A program made the position numbers and the translations under genes. Of a stretch of 64,000 nt of DNA, positions 32,544 to 43,651 are shown one piece after another; the first letter of the stretch is position 1; every line of letters starts with the position of its first letter. The stretch lies in contig OX336345.1 in assembly GCA_946902875.1 (NCBI GenBank), positions 3,627,395 through 3,691,394 on the forward strand, written 5' to 3'. The notes beneath the pieces were generated by a model. That model ran no database searches. It saw nothing but the letters and a program-made list of their open reading frames with translations, and was not told the origin of the DNA. This DNA is from Nematopogon swammerdamellus (taxonomy: Eukaryota; Arthropoda; Insecta; Lepidoptera; Adelidae).

Positions 32544-32945
32544 CGCGGCGGGTGGCCTAGTGGTTTGGGCATCGGCTTCTCATGCGAGAGACCCGCGGTT
32601 CGAATCCCGTCGGCGTGTACCAATGAGTTTTTTCTGACGAAAAAATTTACATGCATACCTACACCTGCTGCTTCACCGTTCGGAACCGGTGTAAAACTGT
32701 AAGTCCCTTCCCTTGCCCCTTACTAGGTGGTAGGCTCAAATTGTAGCCGACTGGGTTGGTACCACCATACTGGATGTAAGATGGCCGCATAGCAGCCTCG
32801 GTTGTATTCTCCTCTAGTCCAGTATAGCCAGCAATCCAGGGAAGTCTCCGGTATGGCACCTACCTTCTCGGAGGTGATATTGGCTGGTCGGAGCATGCGC
32901 TTTATTCCCTTCAACTCAGCCACGCATACCGGATTACATAAAAAA
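32544..32945 (+). mobile_element. tRNA-headed SINE, full length
   Basis: Head at 32544-32620 resembles a tRNA: TGGCCTAGTGGTTTGGGC (A box) and CGCGGTTCGAATCCCG (B box) with an anticodon-arm-like CTTCTCATGCGAGAG between. The body contains CCTTACTAGGTGGTAGG-type sequence and GGTTGGTACCACC, shared with X SINEs and the 5S-headed SINE. The 3' end is CCGGATTACATAAAAAA. Other copies: 36133-36538 (reverse), 44857-45261 and a head fragment at 43578-43651. Confidence 0.85.
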
Positions 32946-33365
32946 TATATATATTTTATAAGAGAAATGCATTTGTGTGCGTACGTATGTTCGCCTCAGG
33001 TTAGGCCGTCCATGCTATACGTTACTTTGTAAAGTAGTAAGATCGCAGTGCGCGCGCGCCACTTTGCGTCAAATTTCATCAGCGATCCATCATTTCAGTG
33101 GGCAGGGCTGGTCTGCACTGAGACCGGTCGGGTCGCGTCGTCGCGTCGCGCGCTGCGACCGCGACCAGTCGCGTGTGATGCGTGAAAGTTGCGCAACCTG
33201 CGCTCGCGCATGAGTCGGCGCACGCGCACAAGGCCGGGCGAATGTTGACCGCGCCGTGCGCTAATAGTTGACATTCAACTGCACTGTTGAACCTTGCGTA
33301 GTTGCTTAGTATTGGAGATAATGCGCATTCTTGCATACGTTTTGTTATATGTTATATGAAGAGTT
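32946..33365. other. Unassigned DNA, CpG-rich at 33050-33260
   Basis: Overlapping frames on both strands only, with no recognisable gene. Confidence 0.25.
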
Positions 33366-33689
33366 GTACCGTGTGGGGCCAGTACATAAAAATAATCGCC
33401 CCACTGCATCTCTCCCCGTGTATGTCGTAAAAGGCGACTAAGGGATATGACTCCCTTCTTATATTACTAGGTGGTAGGGTTTAACCCGTCCGGGTTGATA
33501 CTATCGCACTGAATGAAAGGTCGGTCGAAACAGCTATGTAAATAGTTTGTCTTTTCCGTCCAGTTCAGTGTAGCCGAAACGACCGAAGGGAAGCACTGAC
33601 GTAGCACCAAGATCGCCCGGTGTTATGGGCTGACATCACGGATGTTGTTGGTGATGTAGCCAAACGTGACAGTTTCAATAAAAAAAAAA
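33366..33689 (+). mobile_element. SINE family X, full length
   Basis: H head (GTACCGTGTGGGGCCAGTAC), then body with CTAGGTGGTAGGGTTTAACC and GTCCAGTTCAGTGTAGCCG, then T1 tail GTGACAGTTTCAATAAAAAA. It faces the reversed copy at 33879-34202, 190 bp away. Confidence 0.9.
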
Positions 33690-33878
33690 GTTACATGCCC
33701 AGTGCCCTGTGATTCTTATAAAGTTAGCTTTATTATAAATACTCAAGAAAAATCTAAAATTAATGATAAACTTTGTACTGATAATAACTCACAAAGAACA
33801 CGATGTATTTTTATTTACACCAGGGGCAAAGGTGTACTTATCCCTCACAGGGATTGCTTCCAATCAAACGTAGGATTA

Positions 33879-34202
33879 TTTTTTTTTTATGGAAACTGAC
33901 ACGGTTGGCTACATCACCTACAACATCCGTGATGTCAGCCCATAACACCGGGTGAACTTGGTGCCACGGCAGTGCTTCCCTTCGGTCGTGCCGGCTACAC
34001 TGAACTGGAAGGAAAACACAAACTATTTACATAGCCGTTTCGACCGACCTTTCATTCAGTGCGGTGGTACGAACCCGGGCGGGTTAAACCCTACCACCTA
34101 GTGATATAAGAAGGGAGTCATATCCCTTAGTCGCCTTTTACGACATACACGGGGAGAGATGCAGTGGGGCTATTCTTTTAAAGTACCGGCCCCACACGGT
34201 AC
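33879..34202 (-). mobile_element. SINE family X, full length, inverted partner
   Basis: Poly-T, ATGGAAACTGACACGGTTGG, then the whole X sequence in reverse to CCGGCCCCACACGGTAC. Very similar to 34772-35095. Confidence 0.9.
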
Positions 34203-34771
34203 AAACGGATGTTTGAAAGTCGTATGTTGTGAAATATTAATTAGGTTACAGTAGCAAAAGACTAGAGTGGGGGAATGTAAAATATAATATAATGAATATA
34301 ATTTATAATACACCTACTATAATATATTACACATAATTAGGTGCTAGTATTATTAGAATTCTTTGACCGGTGTTTATTGCCACGCACACATGAGCGCCTC
34401 TCTTCCTTGTTACCCATCGCCGCCAGGAGTGGCGGGAGAATTAATCATTAAACATGTTTTGTACAGTTTGCAACATTTTATTTTTAAAAGTGTGTTTATA
34501 TTAAACCAATATGTGTTTAATAGTAAATAATATATATTTTTAAACAGGTAACGATTTAAATTAGAATCCTACGTGACTCACTACTTCGGCACTAGAGCAC
34601 TGCTACTTGGACCATAGTTAGTACTACTAGCGCCTACACACTGACATGCCTGTAAATAAGGTAGTGCAGTCAATAAAGGAGAGTGCGTGAGCAGGGATCT
34701 AAGCAATTCTAATGGTCCCACTTTTGTTTTTTTTTTCGCTTATATCTCGAAAAAGTGCGCCGTAGGGAACA

Positions 34772-35095
34772 TTTTTTTTTTATGGAAACTGACACGGTTG
34801 GCTACATCACCTACAACATCCGTGATGTCAGCCCATAACACCGGGTGAACTTGGTGCCACGTCAGTGCTTCCCTTCGGTCGTGCCGGCTACACTGAACTG
34901 GACGGAAAAAACCAAACTATTTACATAGCCGTTTCGACCGACCTTTCATTCAGTGCGGTGGTACCAACCCGGGCGGGTTAAACCCTACCACCTAGTGATA
35001 TAAGAAGGGAGGCATATCCCTTAGTCCCTTTTTACGACATACACGGGGAGAGATGCAGTGGGGCTATTCTTTTAAAGTACCGGCCCCACACGGTA
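34772..35095 (-). mobile_element. SINE family X, full length
   Basis: Same structure as 33879-34202, with only a few differences (for example GGAGGCATATCCC instead of GGAGTCATATCCC), so both are recent. Confidence 0.9.
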
Positions 35096-35344
35096 CAGAT
35101 GTTACAATTGTCATGAAAGCTCATGAAATTCTCTACACATTTTGTGCATACACTTTTTTCGAATTCCGAAGCGCTTTCGAGCTACACGCTCTGGAAGAGA
35201 TAGGCAATAAAACCAAAAGTGGGCCATTCTTTGTGTCCCCCACCCCCAGACGGAAAAGGAAACCATATTACGTTAAGAGCGAGTAGGCTCTACATGATTG
35301 AATGTTTTTGTAAACTCAACAGAAACGATGACGATCAAAGAAAG

Positions 35345-35445
35345 GGGGAAGCACTGATATGGCACCTAGTTCACCCGGTGTTATGGGCTGACATCGCGGA
35401 CGTTGTAGGTGATGTAGCCAACCGTGTCAGTTTCCATAAAAAAAA
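35345..35445 (+). mobile_element. T1 SINE tail, truncated
   Basis: GGGGGAAGCACTGATATGGC through GTCAGTTTCCATAAAAAAA. It begins after GATCAAAGAAA. The copy at 40601-40703 begins after GATCAAAG, nearly the same junction. Confidence 0.8.
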
Positions 35446-36027
35446 TTATTTGATTGCCTCAGTCCAAAAATATTTGCTTAGAAGAAATTTTTTTTTACAA
35501 TTTTAAAGATTTTTAATTATAATACCTGTTATTAGAAAATGTAAGTAAATGATTACAATCTCTTTAAAAAAGTTTTAAACATCGAATTAATTCTTCTCAA
35601 TATTTCCATAATAAAATAACTAAACATTTATGCAAATGGGCGAGCTTTAAAATGTAGAATTACTAATGATACGGATGGCAATATCGCTCGACGGCAGCTC
35701 ATCCGCTATCGGGGGTAATCGTTCTCTTGATAAATTTCCCACGCACCACGCGTCTGTCTGTCGTCCGTTTGCCGTTGCGCAAGGCGAAACTAACGATCCG
35801 GAATCTTCCAAAGATAACGCGACGATAGCATCGATCTGTCGCTAGGTTACGAATCAAACCGCACAAATAATCAATATTAAAACTGTAGACATTCTTATGC
35901 AAATACACGCGTTTATCTCGAAAGCGACCGAACACTTAATCGGAGTTGAGTAAATCGAATGATAAATCGCTCGCAGTGGCCCTCCGTTTAATTGCTCTGT
36001 GATAACAGCTGGTAAGCTCTACTGCTC
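35446..36027. other. Unassigned AT-rich DNA
   Basis: A 78-codon minus-strand frame at 35699-35935 has no known domain. Nothing else seen. Confidence 0.25.
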
Positions 36028-36723
36028 TACTTCTTATAAAAGGGAACGTCTGTCTGTATGTATGTCTGTTTGAGGTAAACTCCGGAACCACTAAACATTA
36101 TTTGATGCGGTAAAGAGCACCAATGTTAAGAGTTTTTTTTTAATGTAATCCGTTTTGAATGGCTGAGTCGGAGGGGCCAAAGCGCATGCTCCGACCAGCC
36201 AATATCACCTCCGAGAAGGTAGGTGCCATACCGGAGACTTCCCTGGATTGCTGGCTATACTGGACTAGAGGAGAACACAGCCGAGGCTGCTATGCGGCCA
36301 TCTTACATCCAGTACGGTGGTACCAACCCATTCGGCTACAATTTGAGCCTACCACCTAGTAAGGGGCAAGGGAAGGGACCTACAGTTTTACACCGGTTCC
36401 GAACGGTGAAGCAGCAGGTGTAGGTATGCACGTAAATTTTTTCGTCAGAAAAAACTCATTGGTACACGCCGACCGGATTCGAACCGCGGACCTCTCGCAT
36501 GAGAAGCCGATGCCCAAACCACTCGGCCACCCGCCGCAATTTAGTGTCGACTGGTAGTGCCGAGAGGAGAGGGGAGAGAAGAACAGAGGCGAGTGAGGGA
36601 AGGAGGGGGAGGGAGGGAGAGAGAATATAAGAGAAGCGATCGTTTATTACCATATTTGCGTTTAAATCGGATTTGCTATTAAACCGAGTCTACCGCGAGC
36701 GAAGCCGCAGCCAAAAGCTAGTA
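36028..36723 (-). mobile_element. Family Z repeat split by a tRNA-headed SINE
   Basis: 36028-36132 holds the reversed CTTCTTATAAAAGG / GTCTGTCTGTATGTATGTC end. 36539-36723 holds the reversed purine tract and CCGCGAGCGAAGCCGCAGCC end. Together they match 3632-4095. Confidence 0.75.
36133..36538 (-). mobile_element. tRNA-headed SINE inserted in family Z
   Basis: Poly-T at the left, then the reversed body (GGTTGGTACCACC-type block) and, at 36465-36538, the reversed tRNA-like head with GGATTCGAACCGCGGACC and CCACTCGGCCACCCGCCGC. Confidence 0.85.
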
Positions 36724-37620
36724 GTGGTATAAATGCGTCCATTATAGTCGGTTTGATTTACATTGGCCGGCATTAAGGCTGCGTATGACGCTAGAAAACG
36801 ACGCGATAGAGCGATATCGGATCGGTGAGAGAACAAAAAAGAATTTTTAAAATCGGTTCACCCAGTCCAAAGTTCTGTGGTAACAAAAAAAAAAGTCGAA
36901 TTGAGAACCTTCTCTTTTTTTGAAGTCGGTAAAAAGGGATAGAAAGAAGTATTCGATAATATCATCGTAAGTTTAAGTTAAAAGATGACAGGAACGTAGA
37001 TTGAACTGTCCTTAAGACAAGAAATCAAATCATCAAATACGTCTCGATAAATTCTGCGTCGATTGAGCCCTCACTGACCCTCGTAACTCTTATATCAACA
37101 AAGTTATAAGCATTTTTGTGTATAACGCAAAATCGATCTATTAAACATTTCCAATGTTAAAAAAATATTAAAATATCGGATAAGGTTTAGGGGGCTAGAA
37201 AACATAAATGCCGAAAGACGATTTTGTATGGAGAAAGTTAACTTCCGTCTCGTCAAGACTAGTCTTTTGGCTTGCATGCCCGCGGTGCGAAGACGTGGAG
37301 CGATACGCGGCGTTACCATAAGACGCAGCATCAATTTTCTTAACTACATTAATTCTCGGTATCGCGATCGTGTGTAATTGCGGGGCGTATCATTACACAA
37401 AGAATTACGCGACTAATTTATTTTGATAAGCCGCGGCTCGCTTTTTGAGGGTGTTCAATTGGTGTTCAATGAGAATAAAACTGCGAATCGTTTGTGCCGC
37501 GTTTTAATTGTTGATCGTTCTCGCTCGCCCCCCTCGCGCTCGCTATCAATGAACAATTGCTTCAAATCGTTTTGCTTTATACCCGTTAAACAGTCCCTAC
37601 CGAAATAAGAATATCAATCC
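36724..37620. other. Unassigned DNA with faint old repeats
   Basis: 36990-37255 shares scattered segments (GACGATTTTGTATGGAGAAA-like, TAAGGTTTAGGGG-like) with 6440-6570, so both are probably old copies of one repeat. No gene. Confidence 0.35.
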
Positions 37621-37914
37621 ATACTAATATTATAAATTCGAAAGTAACTCTGTTGTCTGTCTGTCTGTCTGTCTGTTACCTTTTCACGCCTAAACCGCTG
37701 AACAGATTTCGATAAAATATTGCACGGAGATGAATTGGATCCTGAGGAAGGACATAGGCTACCTTTTGTCTCAAAAAACAACCCTTAAGGGGGTGAAATA
37801 GGGGATGAAAGTTTGTATGGGGAACCTAGCATTTCTCGAGTTAGGGATATGACAATTCATATTAAGGCTTTTGGTATGAAATAAAGAATTACGTGTTTCA
37901 GCGTTTTTGCTAAA

Positions 37915-38331
37915 CGGAGAGGGAGAGGGAGAGGGCGAGGGAGAGGGAGAGGGAGAGGGAGAGGGAGAGGGAGAGGGAGAGGGAGAGGGAGAGCGAGAGC
38001 GAGAGCGAGAGCGAGAGCGAGAGCGAGAGCGAGAGCGAGAGCGAGAGCGAGAGCGAGAGCGAGAGCGAGAGCGAGAGCGAGAGCGAGAGCGAGACGGAGA
38101 CGGAGACGGAGACGGAGACGGAGACGGAGACGGAGACGGAGACGGAGACGGAGACGGAGACGGAGACGGGGACGGGGACGGGGACGGGGACGGGGACGGG
38201 GACGGGGACGGGGACGGGGACGGGGACGGGGACGGGGACGGGGACGGAGACGGAGACGGGGACGGGGACGGGGACGGGGACGGGGACGGGGACGGAGACG
38301 GAGACGGAGACGGAGACGGAGACGGAGACGG
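37915..38331 (+). repeat. Hexanucleotide array in successive sequence blocks
   Basis: About 70 hexamers. GGGAGA fills 37917-37993, GCGAGA 37994-38092, GACGGA 38093-38168, GACGGG 38169-38245, then GACGGA, GACGGG and GACGGA again to 38330. Neighbouring blocks mostly differ by one base. The 155-159-codon frames over it are repeat artefacts. Confidence 0.95.
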
Positions 38332-38569
38332 GGCAGCAGCGGGGCGAGGCGAATATGTATGTATGAATTTCCTCCATAAAATTTAAGCCGATCTTCTAAA
38401 TTCCATTAAAATTAGTACACGTACATTTAGCCATACGAGACACAGGATAGGCTAAATAAAATTCAGTTCCGGTTACGCTAAGACGTGGAGTATTTTACTT
38501 CCTTAGGTATCTTTTTTTTTTGCCGAAGGCCGACGCTAAACGTTCTCGATGACAGTAAGTAACTATGGG

Positions 38570-40492
38570 CGATAGTTATTTACTTTCTTCAAGATGGTTT
38601 ATAGTCTTCCTGAACGCAGCTCGGCCTTCGGCGTCGCCCTCAATTACTTAATTTCTTCGAGAAGGTTTATAGTTTTCCTGAACGCAGCTCGGCCGTCGGC
38701 ATCGCCCTTAGTTACTTATTTTCATCGAAAAGGTTATTGGCCTTCCTGAACGCAGCTCGGCCTTCGGCCTCGCCCTCTGTTACTTACTTTCTTCGAAAAG
38801 GTCATCGTCTTCCTGAACGCAGCTCGGCCTTCGGCCTCGCCCTCAGTTACTTACTTTCATCAAGAAGGTTTATAGTCTTCCTGAACGCAGCTCGGCCTTC
38901 GGCCTCGCCCTCAGTTACGTACTTTCATCAAGAAGGTTTATAGTCTTCCTGAACGCAGCTCGGCCTTCAGTCTCGCCCTCAATTACTTAATTTCTTCGAG
39001 AAGGTTTATATTTTTCCTGAACGCAGCTCGGCCTTCGGCCTCGCCCTCTGTTACTTACTTTCTTCGAAAAGGTTATCGTCTTCCTGAACGCAGCTCGGCC
39101 TTCGGCCTCGCACTCTGTTGCTTACTTTCTTCGAGAAGGTTTATAGTCTTCCTGAACGCAGCTCGGCCTTCGGCCTCGCCCTCAGTTACTTAATTTCTAC
39201 GAGAAAGTTTATCGTCTTCGTGAACGCAGCTCGGCCTTCGGCCTCGCCCTCAGTTACTTACTTTCTTCGAGAAGGTTTATTGTCTTCCCGAACGCAGCTC
39301 GGCCTTCGGCCTCGCCCTTTGTTACTTACTTTCTTCGAGAAGGTTTATAGTCTTCCTGAACGCAGCTCGGCCTTAGGCCTCGCCCTCAGTTACTTACTTT
39401 CTTCGAGAAAGTTTATCGTCTTCCTGAACGCAGCTCGGCCTTCGGCCTCGCCCTTTGCTACTTACTTTCATCGAGAAGGTTTATAGTCTTCCTAAACGCA
39501 GCTCGGCCTTCGGCCTCGCCCACTGTTACTTACTTTCTTCGAGAAGGTTTATAGTCTTCCTGAACGCAGCTCGGCCTTCGGCCTCGCCCTCAGTTACTTA
39601 CTTTCTTCGAGAAAGTTTATCGTCTTCCTGAACGCAGCTCGGCCTTCGGCCTCGCCCTTTGCTACTTACTTTCTTCGAGAAGGTTTATAGTCTTCCTAAA
39701 CGCAGCTCGGCCTTCGGCCTCGCCCACTGTTACTTACTTTCTTCGAGAAGGTTTATAGTCTTCCTCAACGCAGCTCGGCCTTCGTCCTCGCCCTCAGTTA
39801 CTTGCTTTCTTCGAGAAAGTTTATCGTCTTCCTGAACGCAGCTCGGCCTTCGGCCTCACCCTTTGTAACTTACTTTCTTCGAGAAGGTTTATAGTCTTCC
39901 TAAACGCAGCTCGGCCTTCGGCCTCGCCCTCACTTACTTGCTTTCTTCGAGAAAGTTTATCGTCTTCCTGAACGCAGCTCGGCCTTCGGCCTCGCCCTCA
40001 GTTACTTAATTTCTACGAGAAAGTTTATCGTCTTCCTGAACGCAGCTCGGCCTTCGGCCTCGCCCTCAGTTACTTAATTTCTACGAGAAAGTTTATCGTT
40101 TTCGTGAACGCAGCTCGGCCTTCGGCCTCGCTCTCAGTTACTTACTTTCTTCGAGAAGGTTTATCGTCTTCCCGAACGCAGCTCGGCCTTCGGCCTCGCC
40201 CTTTGTTATTTACTTTCTTCGAGAAGGTTTATAGTCTTCCTGAACGCAGCTCGGCCTTCGGCCTCGCCCTCAGTTACTTACTTTCTTCGAGAAAGTTTAT
40301 CGTCTTCCTGAACGCAGCTCGGCCTTCGGCCTCGCCCTTTGCTACTTAGTTTCTTCGAGAAGGTTTATAGTCTTCCAGAACGCAGCTCGGCCTTCGGCCT
40401 CGCCCTTAGTTACTTACTTTCTTCGAGAAGGTTTATAGTCTTCCTGAAAGCAGCTCGGCCTTCGGCCTCGCCCTCAGTTACTTACTTTCTTC
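38570..40492 (+). repeat. 68-bp minisatellite, about 28 copies, with higher-order structure
   Basis: The unit contains CTGAACGCAGCTCGGCCTTC, GGCCTCGCCC, TTACTTACTTTCTTCGAGAA and GGTTTATAGTCTTC. Spacing between AACGCAGCTCGG motifs is 68 bp. A three-unit (204-bp) pattern, marked by CTTTGCTAC, CACTGTTAC and CTCAGTTAC, is repeated at 39376 and 39580. Each unit has the self-complementary GGCCTTCGGCC-like core, so single strands could form small hairpins. Confidence 0.95.
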
Positions 40493-40600
40493 TTTGAAAT
40501 ACGAAGTTCACGCGAGCGGAGCCGCGGGCTCAGCTAGTACTAATAATAAATCTGTAAGGGATGGTCATAGAGTCAGTTACTTTGTTTTACGAGATCAAAG

Positions 40601-40703
40601 GGGGAAGCACTGACATGGCACCTAGTTCACCCGGTGTTATGGGCTGACATCACGGACGTTGTAGGTGTTGCAGCCAACCGTGTCAGTTTCCATAAAAAAA
40701 AAA
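40601..40703 (+). mobile_element. T1 SINE tail, truncated
   Basis: GGGGAAGCACTGACATGGCA through GTCAGTTTCCATAAAAAAAA. Confidence 0.8.
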
Positions 40704-41911
40704 TTTGTTTGTACACTATGTATGATACTAAAACTAAATTGACGATTATTAGAAATGTTTTCTCTATGTATGTTCCCCCATAACTCTTAAACCGATCATG
40801 CGAATTCGATGAAACTTTGTACAAGCACATTTAGCTATGTAGGCCACATGATAGGCTTCGGTGCACAAATTCCGGTTACGTTAAGATGTGGCTGTCATAC
40901 AAACCGAATTGTTCCGCGCGCCTAATAAATGTACGGTTGCGGGCTGGCTTACTTTCTTCTTTTTAAATACGAATTTCAGCGAAGCAGCAGGCAAAAGCTA
41001 GTAAAAATATAAAATTCGCCATTCGCTCAGTCAGTTTTAACATATGCGCCGCGCTGCAGGTGACTGTGATATATTTTCATATGAAGCTCGACATATGGCG
41101 TCGTTCCACATTGACGCTCGAATAGCGAATGACAAAATGTGCTCGTGGACGTTTTCTGATGCGCGGCTTACCGGATGCTTTTGTGCGCCTCGATTTAAGA
41201 AGCCTGGACCCGATAATAATGTAGGACAGACTGATGTTTAAAGTTTAAATCGACCATACGCTAAACGTCTCTTGTCCGGTGAGTGATAAAGCATATTGTT
41301 TGACTGAAAATGATCTCCATCTGTGCATCATCCAAGCACTACTTTTTCGTTGCCTTTTCTTATCGGTAACTCTGGAAATGTTTAGATACTTATTACACAC
41401 ACACACATATGCAGCAATAACTCTACCAACATTTCAAGGGTTAATTATGAAGCTCAAATCAACTGTTTTGCTATTTATAATTTTTTTTTTTCAGATTTTT
41501 TTTTTGGACACCCGACACCCTTACAAAGTTTTAAACCGCCACAAAATTGTATGGAGATGGTGAAATGTTTTTTTTTTATTTTGAGAAAAATACTAAGGTC
41601 AAAGATATTGAGAACGGAGGGGGTTGAGAATCACCCTTTCATAATTTTGGTAGTTATTCCTGAATCAAAGATTTACATTGATAGATTAGGCATAGTCTAA
41701 CATGGCGCACCACAGACAATGTCACAAATAAAAGGGCCGCATGCGGCTGCTTCGCATCAGTCGCAGTGCCACGCGCGTGTTGAGTCGTTTCACGGAACGG
41801 CACGGAACGGAACGCGCCGACGCGCGAGTGCATTATAGCGTTTTGTTAACATGAGGCAGCTTTTGGTGCGATTCTTCATGACTCCTGCACATGAAGTCGC
41901 ACACACTGTTA
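40704..41911. other. Decayed repeat and unassigned DNA
   Basis: 40740-41005 resembles 38390-38500 plus the right end of the composite element (TACGAATTTCAGCGAAGC, AAAAGCTAGTAAAAAT). 41006-41911 is AT-rich apart from a CpG-rich patch at 41740-41830. Frames at 41044-41241 and 41279-41563 show no domain. Confidence 0.35.
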
Positions 41912-42093
41912 TTTTTTTTTATACTAAGCGCGACATGTGGTGCCCAGCCACCCATAAGGTGTCTAACGACGCCCATGGACATTCGATCGTACGCGGTGGG
42001 TTGAGAATGCCATGCCGGCTTGACAGGTGCCTATTCACGCCTCTCTTGAAGGACCCGAGACTATACTTGGGGGGAAATATGTGGGCAGGCAGG
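41912..42093 (-). mobile_element. LINE family A 3' end
   Basis: Poly-T, TACTAAGCGCGACATGTGG, GACGCCCATGGACATTCG and CTTGAAGGACCCGAGACTAT, the reverse of the 241-1085 terminus to the codons for HIFPPKY. Confidence 0.85.
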
Positions 42094-42639
42094 GTTATGT
42101 CTAATCGGTGACAAACACTTGAGCGCTTTGCCCTATCTATCCATTTAAATATTTGCACTGGATAGATGCAGGGCATAACAAGAAGCATGACTATTCATTA
42201 TTGAGGCTTTGAGGAAATAGTGCGCAATTTGTTAGTCGCTGTTCCTGTCGTACGCTCGTTAAACGTGTTTTCTAAACACGCGTAATTGAAATCTGTAATT
42301 AGATTTACTCAGCGGCGACGCTCGTAACATGTTGCATTTGCTATTTTTACGACATTAAATCATGAGTCGTTAAGAATTTTTAATTTAAATCGTGTGATTG
42401 TGATTAAGGTTAATAGTCGTGTAGCCGAGTTTGTTTTGTGTACAGTCATCCAATGATATTATATGTTAAAAAGGAGGTAGATAGGTTATACGAGCCCCCA
42501 AAGCGGCACATTAAATACAAGACCACAGTCCTGTTTGAAGTTAGTCGCGCACCAACTACGCACGCGTTCAGACGTGCGTCGTCCTTCCTAAGTAGTTATC
42601 AGTTATAACAACCGCCACATAACTTGAATTCCCTCCCTT
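42094..42639. other. Unassigned DNA
   Basis: No repeat or coding signal recognised. Confidence 0.25.
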
Positions 42640-43005
42640 AATAATTGGAATAAGACTGGATCTGCAGCACGAGGTTACCAAAATGTGGCCCGTCGACTCG
42701 ACGATCGTTGTGCCCATAGTCGTTTCGGCGCACGGGCTGATAGCGAAGAGCCTCGACGACAACCTTGAGAGGCTCTCGCTTAGTGGTTGGGTCAAGAGCC
42801 AGATCCAGAAGGCAGCCCTGCTCGACACTGCACGCATCGTCCGGAGGTTTCTCTCTTTGGGACCCGGCCATATCGGTAGGCTGGGTTCGCCCCGCCGCCG
42901 GTGGTGGAACCTCCATTTCTTTTTGTATTAATTTTAGATTTTAAGTTTGTAAATATGTTAAATTAATATAAGAAAGTGTGTAAATAAAGGAATAAGACTA
43001 TTCGA
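42640..43005 (+). mobile_element. LINE 3' fragment (clade uncertain)
   Basis: 5'-truncated. Coding to 42931, then a short 3' UTR with AATAAAGGAATAAG near 42983. Confidence 0.6.
42683..42931 (+). CDS. LINE polymerase extreme C-terminus (partial)
   Basis: The frame reads MWPVDSTIVVPIVVSAHGLI, AKSLDDNLERLSL, then QIQKAALLDTARIVRRFLSL and a stop after WNLHFFLY. The pattern VVPIVV.A.G, then K.L...L, then a final helix with QKA.LL.T.RIVR.FL is one I associate with the C-terminal tail of insect LINE proteins. The clade cannot be fixed from this piece. The methionine is not a true start. Confidence 0.55.
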   Translation: MWPVDSTIVVPIVVSAHGLIAKSLDDNLERLSLSGWVKSQIQKAALLDTARIVRRFLSLGPGHIGRLGSPRRRWWNLHFFLY

Positions 43006-43130
43006 GTCACTTTATGTGTAGTTATTTCTGTCAATGTTTCAAGTTCGTGCCGTGTGTGAGCACCGAATGTCGTATAGACAACTTATCTTTCTTAAAATAT
43101 CATTGACAGTCATCGCATACATTAAGCCGG

Positions 43131-43282
43131 GTCTCCTGCGAATGTTTTTTACGAAACATTACACAGAAACATCGAAATATTGGGGCGTGGCCATCCACAT
43201 TTGTATGAAAACCATAGAGAAAAAATAATGTTTTTGTTTCATGTTTCTTGTGTAATGTTTCGAAAAAAACATGCGCAGGAGA
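43131..43282. mobile_element. Small TIR element (~150 bp)
   Basis: Arms of about 42 bp: GTCTCCTGCGAATGTTTTTT at the left and its complement (AAACATGCGCAGGAGAC) at the right, continuing through CGAAACATTACACA. No clear target duplication. Confidence 0.7.
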
Positions 43283-43292
43283 CGCGGATTTA

Positions 43293-43560
43293 GATACATA
43301 CATACATACATACATACTTACCACACGCTGTATTCCGACAATCGGAGTAAGCAGACTAATCGGTGTTGTGCTGCAATTGCTATTGTAAATTACAGCACAA
43401 CACCGACCACCACGCTTCGCGAAGTATTCGGGCAAGATAACTAGTAAGGCACGAAGACCCACTTGCTGCATGACTCGGTGGCCAGCCTGTCTCTCTTTAG
43501 AATGGCATGTTTTCCTTATCCCTTAGTCACCTTTTACGACATGCAAGGGGAGAAATGCAG
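43293..43560 (-). mobile_element. SINE family Y, H head truncated
   Basis: ATACATACATACATACATAC tail, CACACGCTGTATTCCGACAA, body with a ~25-bp deletion near 43440, ending in part of the H head. Confidence 0.85.
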
Positions 43561-43577
43561 ATACCAAAGTCTATTTA

Positions 43578-43651
43578 ATAATAAAAAAATAATCGAACCT
43601 CTGAGCTCTCGCACGAGAGGCCGACGCCCAGACCATTCGGCCATCCGCCGC
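43578..43651 (-). mobile_element. tRNA-like SINE head fragment
   Basis: Reversed B-box region AATCGAACCTCTGAGCTCTC and A-box region CCATTCGGCCATCCGCCGC. The matching arms CTCTCGCACGAGAG form the anticodon-arm-like hairpin. Confidence 0.6.

Larger units (their letters stand above)
37621..40545 (+). mobile_element. Composite element carrying two large tandem arrays
   Basis: The left end, TATTATAAATTCGAAAGTAA with a GTCT run and TTTCACGCCTAAACCGCTG, is typical of a common lepidopteran repeat. The matching right end, ACGCGAGCGGAGCCGCGGGC followed by TCAGCTAGT, lies at 40510-40540. ACTAATA occurs beside both ends (about 37622 and 40538), a possible duplication. Between them are the hexamer array and the 68-bp array. 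A similar element without arrays fills about 40740-41005. Confidence 0.55.

Noticed and set aside
37907..38386. Open frames of 155-159 codons ([18 protein letters not shown] and VSVSVS/SLSLSL) on both strands
   Set aside because: They are translations of the hexanucleotide array. A repeat of six bases without stops is open in several frames by necessity.
38737..40349. Frames with repeated NAARPSASPSVTYF-like peptides
   Set aside because: These come from the 68-bp minisatellite. Three units equal 204 bp, so frames recur. There is no start context or domain.
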